From WRIS01 sp964345475 (GTDB lineage: Bacteria > Actinomycetota > Coriobacteriia > Coriobacteriales > Eggerthellaceae): a stretch of 20,456 bases of DNA. The notes under the pieces are model-generated. The model was not told where the DNA came from and searched no databases. It was given only the letters and a program-made list of their open reading frames with translations. Each line of letters starts with the position of its first letter. Position 1 is the first letter of the stretch. Where the stretch lies: positions 1 to 20,456 of the forward strand of contig CAYFQW010000019.1 in the NCBI GenBank assembly GCA_964345475.1, given 5' to 3'. The position numbers and the translations under genes are program-made. This document shows, piece after piece, positions 7,136 through 14,994 of the stretch.

Positions 7136-9322
7136 ATGAAAAACCGTCGGAAAATGCGGCAAAAACGAAACCACAGTGTTGCTTGGGGCGCCATTGTCTC
7201 AGTGATTGCTGTTTGTCTCATTGCTTTCGGAGCCTACCAGGGTCTGATGGCGATTATGGATTCCTGGCTCGAGGATCTACCGAGCGTAGAAAATACGGAT
7301 GCGTTCAATTATTCTCGCAAAACACGTATTTATGCAAGCGATGAGACCACCCTGCTTGCTGAGTTTTATATAGAAAACAGAGAGCCCGTCACTATCGATC
7401 AGGTGAGCCCGTACGTATTAGAGGGAACCGTCGCTACTGAAGACGAACGTTTCTACGAGCATAATGGGGTAGATCCGTATGGCATCGCACGCGCTTTCGT
7501 TGTCAACATAACGGGTAGCAGTCGCGAGGGCGCCTCTACTATTACTATGCAGTTCGTTCGAAACACCATCCTCTCGAGTGAGGCAACCGATATCTCGCTT
7601 AAGCGCAAAGTGCGAGAGGCGGAACTGGCAACCCAGCTAGAAGGCCTATATTCAAAGGATGAGATACTCATGATGTATCTCAATACAATTAACTACGGCG
7701 ATGGTGCCTACGGCATCGAAAGCGCTTCGAAGAATTACTTTCAAAAGCATGCAAACGAACTCACTATCGCAGAAGCAGCTACCTTAATAGGCATTCCGCA
7801 ATCTCCAACATACCTGAACCCCAAAACGAATCCTGATGCTTGCCTTGAACGCCGAAACCTCGTGCTTTCACGTATGCTCGAATACGGAACGATAACCGAG
7901 GAGGAGTATGAGGCGGCAAAGGCTGAAGAGCTCATACTGAATCCCGCAGACGACAGCTCGGACGAAGGAATTTACGCCTACCCTTATTTCACCAGCTATG
8001 TACGTCAGCTGCTGCTGAGCGAATACCCCGAGAGTGATATTTTTCAAGACGGCCTGACTGTCTACACTACTATCGATCCGAACATCCAAAACAAGGCGGA
8101 AGCTGCTGCACAAGCCAAGTATGAAACATCCGCCGAAGATATTGAGGTGTCGCTTACAGCCATTGACCCCCAAACGGGCTACATTAAAGCCCTCATAGGC
8201 GGGCGAAACTACGGCACAAACAAATACAATCTCGCAACCCAAGGTTTAAGGCAGGCGGGTTCGACCTTTAAGATGTTTACCTTGGTAACTGCCATCGAGC
8301 AGGGGATCGACCCTGATACGAAAATTGATTGCACCTCACCTATGACTATAGGAAACGACACTTTCCAAAACTATGGGAATATCAATTACGGCATTCGTTC
8401 CATTCAGAGTGCCACCGCAGTATCTTCTAATACCGGTTTCGTGAGGCTTGCCGACGAGGTGGGGGTACCCCTCGCTAATCAAACCGCCCGGAGAATGGGT
8501 ATTACGACCGAAGATCTGCATGATTACCGCTCCTCAACCCTTGGTGCTGTTAACGTGACCTCACTCGAGATGGCGAGCTCGTACGCAACGCTTGCCGCCA
8601 ATGGCGTACAGCGTGACCCTGTTGCCATCACCAAAATCGTAAGCTGGAACGGAGATGTCGTATTCGAGCACGAAGATAACCCCACGCGCGTACTTACTGA
8701 AGATGTAGCTGGCGCCGCGACAGATGTCCTCAAAACTATCTTTACCGACAGTGAAGCCACCGCATATGGATATGGCCTTTCTGACGGTAGGCCTGCAGCC
8801 GGTAAAACAGGTACCTCCTCCAACAACTATGACAAGTGGCTCTGCGGATACACGCCCCAACTTTCTACTGCAGTCTGGGTTGGAGTTGCAAGCGAAAACC
8901 GCGACATCGGAGACTTTGTCAACGCTAACGATGTGTGGAAGAATTTTATGGATAGTGCCCATGAAGGCCTTGAAATAGTCGACTTCCCCTCACATGGCGA
9001 GCCTCCCTATTCGAACGATTTTAATAAGAAGCAAAAGGAGGCGTACGAAAAACCCGACATTGAAGACGCTCCGAGCGTTGTAGGCATGACTTTAGAAGAA
9101 GCTGGAAACGCCCTCGATGGCTTCGAAGCGGTATATTACGAGGAATATTCTTCTACGGTAGCTGCGGGGCTTGTGATTCGACAAGAGGTTGTTGACGGCA
9201 AACTGGTGCTCTATGTTTCAAAGGGGCCTGACCCTGCAGATGCAGTTGAGCCAGATCCTGAGAAGCCCGAAGAGCCGACTGAGGAATCTCCGACCGACCC
9301 GCCCGCGGATACAGATCCCTAG
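7136..9322 (+). CDS. Class A penicillin-binding protein with PASTA domain
   Basis: A bifunctional peptidoglycan synthase of about 728 residues, anchored by one N-terminal membrane helix (about 15-40). The glycosyltransferase (GT51) domain has EDERFYEHNG at 102-111 with catalytic E102, and GASTITMQF in place of the usual STITQQ. The transpeptidase has SxxK at S376-TFK, SxN at S430-S-N and KTG at K557. A single PASTA domain follows (about 643-693), then an acidic Pro/Glu/Asp tail. The ATG at 7136 is preferred because GGAGGA lies 10 nt upstream. An in-frame ATG at 7109 has no ribosome-binding site. A close paralogue faces it at 10143-12272 (both contain AEFYIENREPVT). It builds glycan strands and cross-links on the outer face of the membrane. 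Confidence 0.93.
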   Translation: MKNRRKMRQKRNHSVAWGAIVSVIAVCLIAFGAYQGLMAIMDSWLEDLPSVENTDAFNYSRKTRIYASDETTLLAEFYIENREPVTIDQVSPYVLEGTVATEDERFYEHNGVDPYGIARAFVVNITGSSREGASTITMQFVRNTILSSEATDISLKRKVREAELATQLEGLYSKDEILMMYLNTINYGDGAYGIESASKNYFQKHANELTIAEAATLIGIPQSPTYLNPKTNPDACLERRNLVLSRMLEYGTITEEEYEAAKAEELILNPADDSSDEGIYAYPYFTSYVRQLLLSEYPESDIFQDGLTVYTTIDPNIQNKAEAAAQAKYETSAEDIEVSLTAIDPQTGYIKALIGGRNYGTNKYNLATQGLRQAGSTFKMFTLVTAIEQGIDPDTKIDCTSPMTIGNDTFQNYGNINYGIRSIQSATAVSSNTGFVRLADEVGVPLANQTARRMGITTEDLHDYRSSTLGAVNVTSLEMASSYATLAANGVQRDPVAITKIVSWNGDVVFEHEDNPTRVLTEDVAGAATDVLKTIFTDSEATAYGYGLSDGRPAAGKTGTSSNNYDKWLCGYTPQLSTAVWVGVASENRDIGDFVNANDVWKNFMDSAHEGLEIVDFPSHGEPPYSNDFNKKQKEAYEKPDIEDAPSVVGMTLEEAGNALDGFEAVYYEEYSSTVAAGLVIRQEVVDGKLVLYVSKGPDPADAVEPDPEKPEEPTEESPTDPPADTDP

Positions 9323-9379
9323 GCCAGGCTTAAGCCCCTAGACCAGACTCAGGCCCCGATTGCCTTATCGGTACTAGCA

Positions 9380-9417
9380 AAGCCCCATCTACAGGTACTG
9401 AACTGTAGGTGGGGCTT
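9380..9417. terminator. Bidirectional hairpin between convergent genes
   Basis: AAGCCCCATCTACAG (9380-9394) pairs with CTGTAGGTGGGGCTT (9403-9417) over 15 bp with one G-U, around an 8-nt loop. It lies between the PBP stop (9322) and the lipoprotein stop (9516), where both transcripts end. The flanks lack a strong T-run on either side, so termination efficiency is uncertain. Confidence 0.7.
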
Positions 9418-9515
9418 CGTGTTGAATAGCTTGTTCGGTGCTGCTTGGTGCTGAATGACTTGCTATGATTTGTTCTATGCCAAATGACCTGCTTTGTGCT
9501 CAATGGATTGATGTA

Positions 9516-10019
9516 CTACTCCATTGAGATAGCGAGCTCGTCTGCCTTTTCTAAAAGCTCAACACCTTCATTGTATTTCTTTTCGATATCCTGCTTACTC
9601 TTCTCAATATCTTCAATGGAGGGCTGGCTGCCTTCAGGCAGTGAAAGCGTATTTTCATAGAGATCGACGTAATCGCTTAAAGCCGACTCCAACGCTTGGG
9701 CGCCTTGTGTATAGCTGTCATGCACCTCGCCAAGACCTTCGGGGTATTCTATTTTTTCTAAAGACTCAATCGCCTTAGAGGCCTGCTTCAGTATCTCCTT
9801 CATGGCAACAATGTCCTTGTTTGAAGCTGCACCGCTAAATTCACTCAGGGACAACTCGAGATCATGTACGACAACGCTCACTTCGGCCATATACTCTCTG
9901 TTTCCCACCTGCTCGTCCGTCGCGCTTGGCGCTTGGCCTACACACGAAGTAAGAAGAACCATTGCCATAACAATGCTCAGCACTATTCCGCTTACTTGAA
10001 TTTTCATTTTAGATTTCAT
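9516..10019 (-). CDS. Small predicted lipoprotein
   Basis: I do not recognise the family. The 167-residue product has a lipoprotein signal peptide with lipobox LTSC, so C26 would be lipidated after cleavage. The remaining 141 residues are helix-prone and acidic, with heptad-like stretches (VVHDLELSLSEFSG, MKEILKQASKAIESLEK, SIEDIEKSKQDIEKKYNEGV). They are probably an extracytoplasmic helical bundle. GGAAGG lies 5 nt before the ATG. The gene sits between two convergent class A PBP genes, so a cell-envelope role is a reasonable guess from context only. Confidence 0.8.
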   Translation of the reverse strand: MKSKMKIQVSGIVLSIVMAMVLLTSCVGQAPSATDEQVGNREYMAEVSVVVHDLELSLSEFSGAASNKDIVAMKEILKQASKAIESLEKIEYPEGLGEVHDSYTQGAQALESALSDYVDLYENTLSLPEGSQPSIEDIEKSKQDIEKKYNEGVELLEKADELAISME

Positions 10020-10142
10020 ACAAGCCTTCCTTTGTTTTTTAGCACTCTACCACAAAAACAAAACGTTTGAACATGCCTTGGACACTGCCCCCAAAACCTC
10101 CCCGAAAAGTCTTTCTTTCAAGCATTGTTCTGTTGGCTGAGC

Positions 10143-12272
10143 TTAACCTCCCCCATCGTCTCCTCCACCGGGATCAGGCTCAGGGTCTGGCTCTGGATCA
10201 GGCTCAGGGTCTGGCTCTGGATCAGGTTCCGGCTCAGGCTCGGGTTCGGGCTCGGGTTCTGGAACCGTAGGGGTTTCAGGTTTTTCAGCAGGCTTAGCTA
10301 CTGCGTCGGAGCTTTTATCGGAGTCCTTCTCCTCTTCTTCCTTATCTTTTTCATCTTTATCGGAAGACTCTGCCTTGCCGACGCTCAGCTTACTTGTGTC
10401 GAACTGCCCGTAAGGGGGGTCTTCGGCCCAGGGAAAATCAAGGATTTCGCGTCCCTCGAGCAACCTGCTCACAAAACTGCGAAATACTTCATCGGCGCGA
10501 TAGGACTCTGGCATGGTCCGCTCTTGGGGAGCCCCCACCCAAACCGCTACCGCAATATGGGGAGTCGCACCGATAAAGTAGCTGTCTCGATGATTTTCTG
10601 AAGTTCCAGTTTTCCCTATAACTTGCTGCCCCGTTCCTAAGGATGCTGCAACTCCGGTCCCGTAATTCACGACGTCCTTCATTATTTCGGTTGTAGCGTG
10701 GGCAATTTCAGGGCTTAAAACACGCTCTCCTGCCGTATCGGCCTCATACAAGACCTCACCGTTTCGATCTTCCACTCTTAAAATGCCCGTCGGTTCATGA
10801 AGGGTTCCTCCGTTGGCAACTGTTGCGACAGCTCCTGCCATTTCCAAAGTAGTAACCTCTCCACCTAAAGTTATGGCAGGGACAATAGGAAGCTCAGATT
10901 TTATGCCGAGCCGATGAGCCGTCTCCACCACCTTTTCAGGGCCAATAGCCGTAATAATGCGTGCAAAAGCAGTGTTTGAGGATACAGCGAAAGCAGATCG
11001 TATCGACCGCGTGCCGTATTCAATGCCTGCAAAGTTTTCAGGGCTCCAGTTGCCGATAGTCACTTTTGAGGAGCAGTTAATAGAAGTATAGGGAGAAATG
11101 CCCTCTTCAAGCGCCGTTATGAGAGTGAACATCTTAAAGGAAGATCCACAAGAGCGTCGTGCCTGTGTAGCTAAATTGAAGGAATTACTTGAGAAGTCCT
11201 TCCCTCCTACCATCGCCTTAATGTAGCCCGTTTCGGGATCGACAGCCGTCAGGGCAACCGCAACATCTGAATCCATCGTGGCCTCACGTTCCCGGACTGC
11301 CTCTTCTGCTAAACCCTGGGCATAGGGATCGATGCTTGTGTATACGGTCATGCCGCCCTTAAATACTTCACTTACGCTGAACTGATCGATAAGCTCTTGT
11401 CGAATATAGCTGGTGAAGTACGGGTACAGGTATATCCCATGCTGACCGAGATCTTGCGGTACCAGGGCTAAAGGCTCATCAATGGCCTCCGTGTATACAT
11501 CTTCACCAATATAGCCATTCTCAAACATCCTGAGGAGAACAAGGTTGCGGCGATTGAGACAATTCTCAGGGTTATCTATGGGGTTGTTGAACGTGGGCGA
11601 CTGGGGAATGCCAACAAGCGTCGCCGCTTCTACCAAGTTGAGCTCGAGAGCTGGCTTAGAAAAATAGCGTTGCGCAGCAGCTTCTATTCCATACGCGCCC
11701 GATCCAAAATTGATAGCATTGAGGTACATATTCAATATCTCGTCTTTTGAATACTCTTTCTCTAGCTCCCACGCAATATACATCTCACGCGCTTTTCTCT
11801 CAAGCGTGATATCGTTCGCCTCATCCGCCAGAATTGTCTGGCGAACAAACTGCTGGGTAATGGTTGAGGCCCCTTCTCGCGCACCTCCCGTCAAGTTGAC
11901 GACGGCTGCACGTGCAACAGCCCACAAATCGACCCCGTCATGCTCGTAAAAACGCTCGTCTTCGATAGCAATAATGCCATCCAAGACATAGGGGCTCATT
12001 TCTTCAAGGGTAACAGGTTCACGATTTTCTATATAGAATTCCGCGAGAATTGTCGTCCCGTCATTTGCATACACGGTCGTTTTTTGTGCTGTTTCGAAAT
12101 AGGATGTATCCCGATAGTCGGGAAGGTCGTCAAACCATGTCGATCCGATTGCTGAGACGCCTACAAACAAGGAGACGACAAGTGCCGTACATATTGAAAT
12201 AATCGCCAGAAAGCCTGGCAACATAGATTTCTTTTTTATACTCGGTCTGTTCTTCAGCGCCCGAGAAGCCAT
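10143..12272 (-). CDS. Class A penicillin-binding protein with acidic Pro-rich tail
   Basis: A 709-residue bifunctional transglycosylase/transpeptidase with one N-terminal membrane helix (about 18-42). GT51 motifs are intact: EDERFYEHDG with E104 and GASTITQQ at about 134-141. Transpeptidase motifs are S377-SFK, an SSN motif and K554-TG. Unlike its paralogue at 7136-9322 it has no PASTA domain. Instead, the C-terminal 75 or so residues are a charged segment (DKDEKDKEEEEKDSD), then a PEPEPE/PDPEPD run, then GGGDDGGG. That tail probably spans or extends through the wall. GGAGGT lies 5 nt before the ATG. The gene starts 39 bp after argH on the same strand, so readthrough from argGH is possible. 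A TACAAT-like -10 lies in that gap without a good -35. Confidence 0.93.
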   Translation of the reverse strand: MASRALKNRPSIKKKSMLPGFLAIISICTALVVSLFVGVSAIGSTWFDDLPDYRDTSYFETAQKTTVYANDGTTILAEFYIENREPVTLEEMSPYVLDGIIAIEDERFYEHDGVDLWAVARAAVVNLTGGAREGASTITQQFVRQTILADEANDITLERKAREMYIAWELEKEYSKDEILNMYLNAINFGSGAYGIEAAAQRYFSKPALELNLVEAATLVGIPQSPTFNNPIDNPENCLNRRNLVLLRMFENGYIGEDVYTEAIDEPLALVPQDLGQHGIYLYPYFTSYIRQELIDQFSVSEVFKGGMTVYTSIDPYAQGLAEEAVREREATMDSDVAVALTAVDPETGYIKAMVGGKDFSSNSFNLATQARRSCGSSFKMFTLITALEEGISPYTSINCSSKVTIGNWSPENFAGIEYGTRSIRSAFAVSSNTAFARIITAIGPEKVVETAHRLGIKSELPIVPAITLGGEVTTLEMAGAVATVANGGTLHEPTGILRVEDRNGEVLYEADTAGERVLSPEIAHATTEIMKDVVNYGTGVAASLGTGQQVIGKTGTSENHRDSYFIGATPHIAVAVWVGAPQERTMPESYRADEVFRSFVSRLLEGREILDFPWAEDPPYGQFDTSKLSVGKAESSDKDEKDKEEEEKDSDKSSDAVAKPAEKPETPTVPEPEPEPEPEPEPDPEPDPEPDPEPDPEPDPGGGDDGGG
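10177..10260 (-). repeat. 24-bp tandem repeat encoding the PBP Pro/Glu/Asp tail
   Basis: Positions 10177-10200 and 10201-10224 are two perfect adjacent 24-bp copies. Degenerate 6- and 12-bp derivatives continue to about 10260. They encode alternating Pro and acidic residues. The unit keeps frame, so tail length could vary between strains. Confidence 0.85.
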
Positions 12273-12311
12273 ACTACACCTCCGCTAAACGTAGGCAGTA
12301 TTGTACCACTG

Positions 12312-13601
12312 CTACGCTTGCTTATTCGACTTAAGCTCCGCGGATGCGCAGTCTTCGACTAAACGGGATTTTGCCTCCTCAAGCTGAACCATCACCGCGG
12401 CATGCCCGGTGCCTCCCGGGGTAGTCCGTGCGGCGACGATGCTTTCCATATCAAGACTCGAGGTGATATCTTCTTCAAACAGATTGCTTGCCGCCTTAAA
12501 TTCATCAATCGTCAGATCGCTCAGGTCGCAACCTTGCTTTTCGCATTTGAGGACAAGTTTTCCTACTACTTCATGAGCTTCGCGGAAGGGCATGCCTTTT
12601 TTCGCTAGGTAGTCCGCGAGGTCTGTGGCCGCCAAGAAACCCTTCGAGGATTGAACCAGCATTGCCTCCTCATTGATCGCCATAGTTTCAATCATGCCGT
12701 TTATACACAAGAGGCAGTCGGAGAGGGTCTTGACGGCATCGAACACGCCTTCCTTATCCTCCTGCATGTCTTTGTTGTAAGCAAGCGGGAGCGCTTTCAT
12801 GGTGATGAGCAAGGATACGAGGTGGCCTATGACGCGACCCGTCTTCCCTCTGATAAGTTCGGCGAAGTCAGGATTTTTCTTTTGAGGCATGATAGAAGAG
12901 CCGGTTGAAAAGGAGTCAGACAGGGTTATGAAGCCGAATTCAGAGCTCGACCAGAGAATTATCTCTTCACAGAGGCGCGATAGATGCACCATGCAGAGGC
13001 TGCAGGCATAATCGAGGTCGAGCAGAAAGTCACGGTCGGAAACNNNNNNNNNNNNNNNNNNNNNNNNNNNNNNNNNNNNNNNNNNNNNNNNNNNNNNNNN
13101 NNNNNNNNNNNNNNNNNNNNNNNNNNNNNNNNNNNNNNNNNNNTAGCCCGGCATGATGGCCTCAGGATACGCCTCTGCCTTATCGATGAGCGTCTGGCGA
13201 AAATCGTTCACGAGATCCATGAGGCCTGCGGCGAGTGTTTTAGCATACAGACGCGTATCTGTAATGGTCTGATCGTTTCGGCTTCTGCCTGTATGGAGGC
13301 GGGCGCCCGGAGCTCCTATGTCTTCAATAAGCGCCCGTTCAATCGACATGTGAATATCCTCGTCCTTAATATCGAACTCGAATTCACCTGATTCGATACG
13401 TTTTTGTATGGACTGCAACCCCCCGATGATGGCCTGGGCATCCTCTTCGGAAATGATACCTTGGCGCCCCAACATCCGCGCATGTGCCATAGATCCAGCA
13501 ATATCTTGCGCGTACATAGCCTTATCGACAGGCAGCGAGGCTCCAAATTCTTGGGTAAAGGCATCTACCCCCTGCTCGAAACGTCCCGACCACAATGCCA
13601 T
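12312..13601 (-). CDS. argH: Argininosuccinate lyase (interrupted by assembly gap)
   Basis: Catalyses the last step of arginine synthesis, argininosuccinate to arginine plus fumarate. Seen: ALWSGRFEQG at the N-terminus, the LHTGRSRNDQ segment, and the fumarate-lyase signature GSSIMPQKKNPD. A run of 100 Ns splits the gene between PEAIMPG and VSDRDF. In the family this interval is about 75 residues (the YTHLQRAQPV to LDSVSDRD region), so some 225 bp should lie there rather than 100. With that filled, the protein would be about 470 residues, the normal size. It starts 4 bp after the argG stop, with its ribosome-binding site inside the end of argG, so the two are co-transcribed. There is no sign of real inactivation. 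Confidence 0.93.
   Translation of the reverse strand: MALWSGRFEQGVDAFTQEFGASLPVDKAMYAQDIAGSMAHARMLGRQGIISEEDAQAIIGGLQSIQKRIESGEFEFDIKDEDIHMSIERALIEDIGAPGARLHTGRSRNDQTITDTRLYAKTLAAGLMDLVNDFRQTLIDKAEAYPEAIMPGXXXXXXXXXXXXXXXXXXXXXXXXXXXXXXXXXXVSDRDFLLDLDYACSLCMVHLSRLCEEIILWSSSEFGFITLSDSFSTGSSIMPQKKNPDFAELIRGKTGRVIGHLVSLLITMKALPLAYNKDMQEDKEGVFDAVKTLSDCLLCINGMIETMAINEEAMLVQSSKGFLAATDLADYLAKKGMPFREAHEVVGKLVLKCEKQGCDLSDLTIDEFKAASNLFEEDITSSLDMESIVAARTTPGGTGHAAVMVQLEEAKSRLVEDCASAELKSNKQA
13044..13143. other. Scaffold gap (100 Ns) inside argH
   Basis: Exactly 100 Ns, a placeholder length. The flanking protein sequence implies that more sequence (about 225 bp) is missing. The flanks share no overlap. 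Confidence 0.95.
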
Positions 13602-13605
13602 TATG

Positions 13606-14832
13606 CTACTTCCCTTCTACCGAACCGCCAGCCTCGTGTTTTTTAATTGCCCACACCTTGGCAGGCAGCATCTGGAGGTCGATAAAGCCCTTGGCAGCCT
13701 CATGATCGAAGCTGTCTTCTTTATCATAGGTTGCAAGCGCATAATCATACAAAGAGTTATCGCTTTTCCTACCGACCACGACACAGTTTCCTTTATAGAA
13801 CCTCAGACGGACGACACCGTTAACATCTTCCTGCGTAGCAACAAAAAAGGCGTCAAGTGAATTTTTCAAAGGAGAGAACCACTGCCCGTTATAGACGGCT
13901 ACCGCCCATTTCTGCTCAGCGATATATTTAAAATGCTGGGTCTCACGCTCAAGGCATATATCCTCAAGGGCACGATGAGCCTCAATAATGGCCAATGCCC
14001 CAGGTACCTCATAGCACTCACGGCTTTTAACGCCTACGAGCCTATTTTCGACGAGATCGATTCTACCGAAGCCATTGCTGCCCGCAATATTGTTAAGCGC
14101 TTGGATAAGATCGAAGAGCTTCATGTTCTCTCCGTCAAGGCTTACGGGAAGGCCGGCTTCGAAGCCCACTTCAACATAGGTAGGAGTGTCGGGGGCCTCC
14201 TCGGGAGATATGGTCATCGCGTAAATATCCTTAGGCGGCTCATTCCACGGATCTTCCAAGATGCCGCATTCGATTGCTCGGCCCCAAATATTGTCATCGA
14301 TTGAGTAAGGAGATTCCTTGGTAACCGGCACATCTATGCCATGCTCACGTGCCCACTCTATCTCTTGGTTGCGCGTGCGTAAATCCCACTCGCGTACTGG
14401 GGCGATGATGTTCAGGCTTGGATCGAGCATCAAAACACTCGTCTCGAAGCGAACCTGGTCGTTGCCCTTCCCTGTGCAGCCATGCGCTATGCTTTTCGCA
14501 CCATATTTGTGGGCTGCCTGAACTAAATGCTTTGAGATAACAGGGCGTGAAAGAGCCGAGAGAAGGGGATATTTGTTCTCATACATTCCGTTTGCCAAGA
14601 TTGCATTGCTCAAATACTCTTCTGCAAATTCATCCTTCATATCTACGACATCACAGGCGATAGCACCGGTCTTCAGGGCTTTCTGGCGGATTGCCTCAAG
14701 GCCCGCATGCTCTTGCCCGACATCGCCAACGAGCGCAACGACGTCTAGGTCGTATTCTTCCTGCAGCCATTTAATACAGACAGAGGTGTCGAGACCTCCT
14801 GAATATGCAAGCACTACTCTTTCTCTAGCCAT
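13606..14832 (-). CDS. argG: Argininosuccinate synthase
   Basis: A 408-residue enzyme joining citrulline and aspartate with ATP. Seen: the N-terminal PP-loop VVLAYSGGLDTSVCIKWL, the HGCTGKGNDQVRFE segment that binds citrulline/aspartate, and a typical full length. The ATG at 14832 is preceded by GGAAGG about 11 nt upstream. It is the first gene of the argGH unit. The 162-bp spacer after argD suggests its own promoter. Confidence 0.97.
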   Translation of the reverse strand: MARERVVLAYSGGLDTSVCIKWLQEEYDLDVVALVGDVGQEHAGLEAIRQKALKTGAIACDVVDMKDEFAEEYLSNAILANGMYENKYPLLSALSRPVISKHLVQAAHKYGAKSIAHGCTGKGNDQVRFETSVLMLDPSLNIIAPVREWDLRTRNQEIEWAREHGIDVPVTKESPYSIDDNIWGRAIECGILEDPWNEPPKDIYAMTISPEEAPDTPTYVEVGFEAGLPVSLDGENMKLFDLIQALNNIAGSNGFGRIDLVENRLVGVKSRECYEVPGALAIIEAHRALEDICLERETQHFKYIAEQKWAVAVYNGQWFSPLKNSLDAFFVATQEDVNGVVRLRFYKGNCVVVGRKSDNSLYDYALATYDKEDSFDHEAAKGFIDLQMLPAKVWAIKKHEAGGSVEGK

Positions 14833-14926
14833 AGCTTTCTGTTCCTTCCCTGCTCGAACGTGAGTGATTCAAAACTTTCATGCATTGTTCCACTCGATGT
14901 ATCTTCACTTTTTCAACTTCGCAATA

Positions 14927-14960
14927 TATGTATACATACTACGAATTATTTCATTTCGTA
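14927..14960. promoter_or_regulatory. Candidate operator region upstream of argG
   Basis: There are two adjacent symmetric elements: a perfect 12-bp palindrome TATGTATACATA (14927-14938) and an inverted repeat TACGAA/TTCGTA (14940-14945 / 14955-14960). The region is A/T-rich within a 162-bp spacer in front of argG. It could bind an arginine repressor, but neither element fits the standard 18-bp ARG box, so this is only a candidate. Confidence 0.3.
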
Positions 14961-14994
14961 CCTTGACTCTTTTGATGATTCCACAGCTTTTACG

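Noticed and set aside
9421..9515. Degenerate repeats of about 29 bp (GAATAGCTTG / GAATGACTTG / AAATGACCTG) after the convergent hairpin
   Set aside because: Only three poor copies with irregular final spacing. Not distinguishable from chance by eye.
14833..14994. Arg leader peptide upstream of argG, by analogy with argC
   Set aside because: Short ORFs here lack a good SD and Arg enrichment, and one runs into the argG start in another frame.
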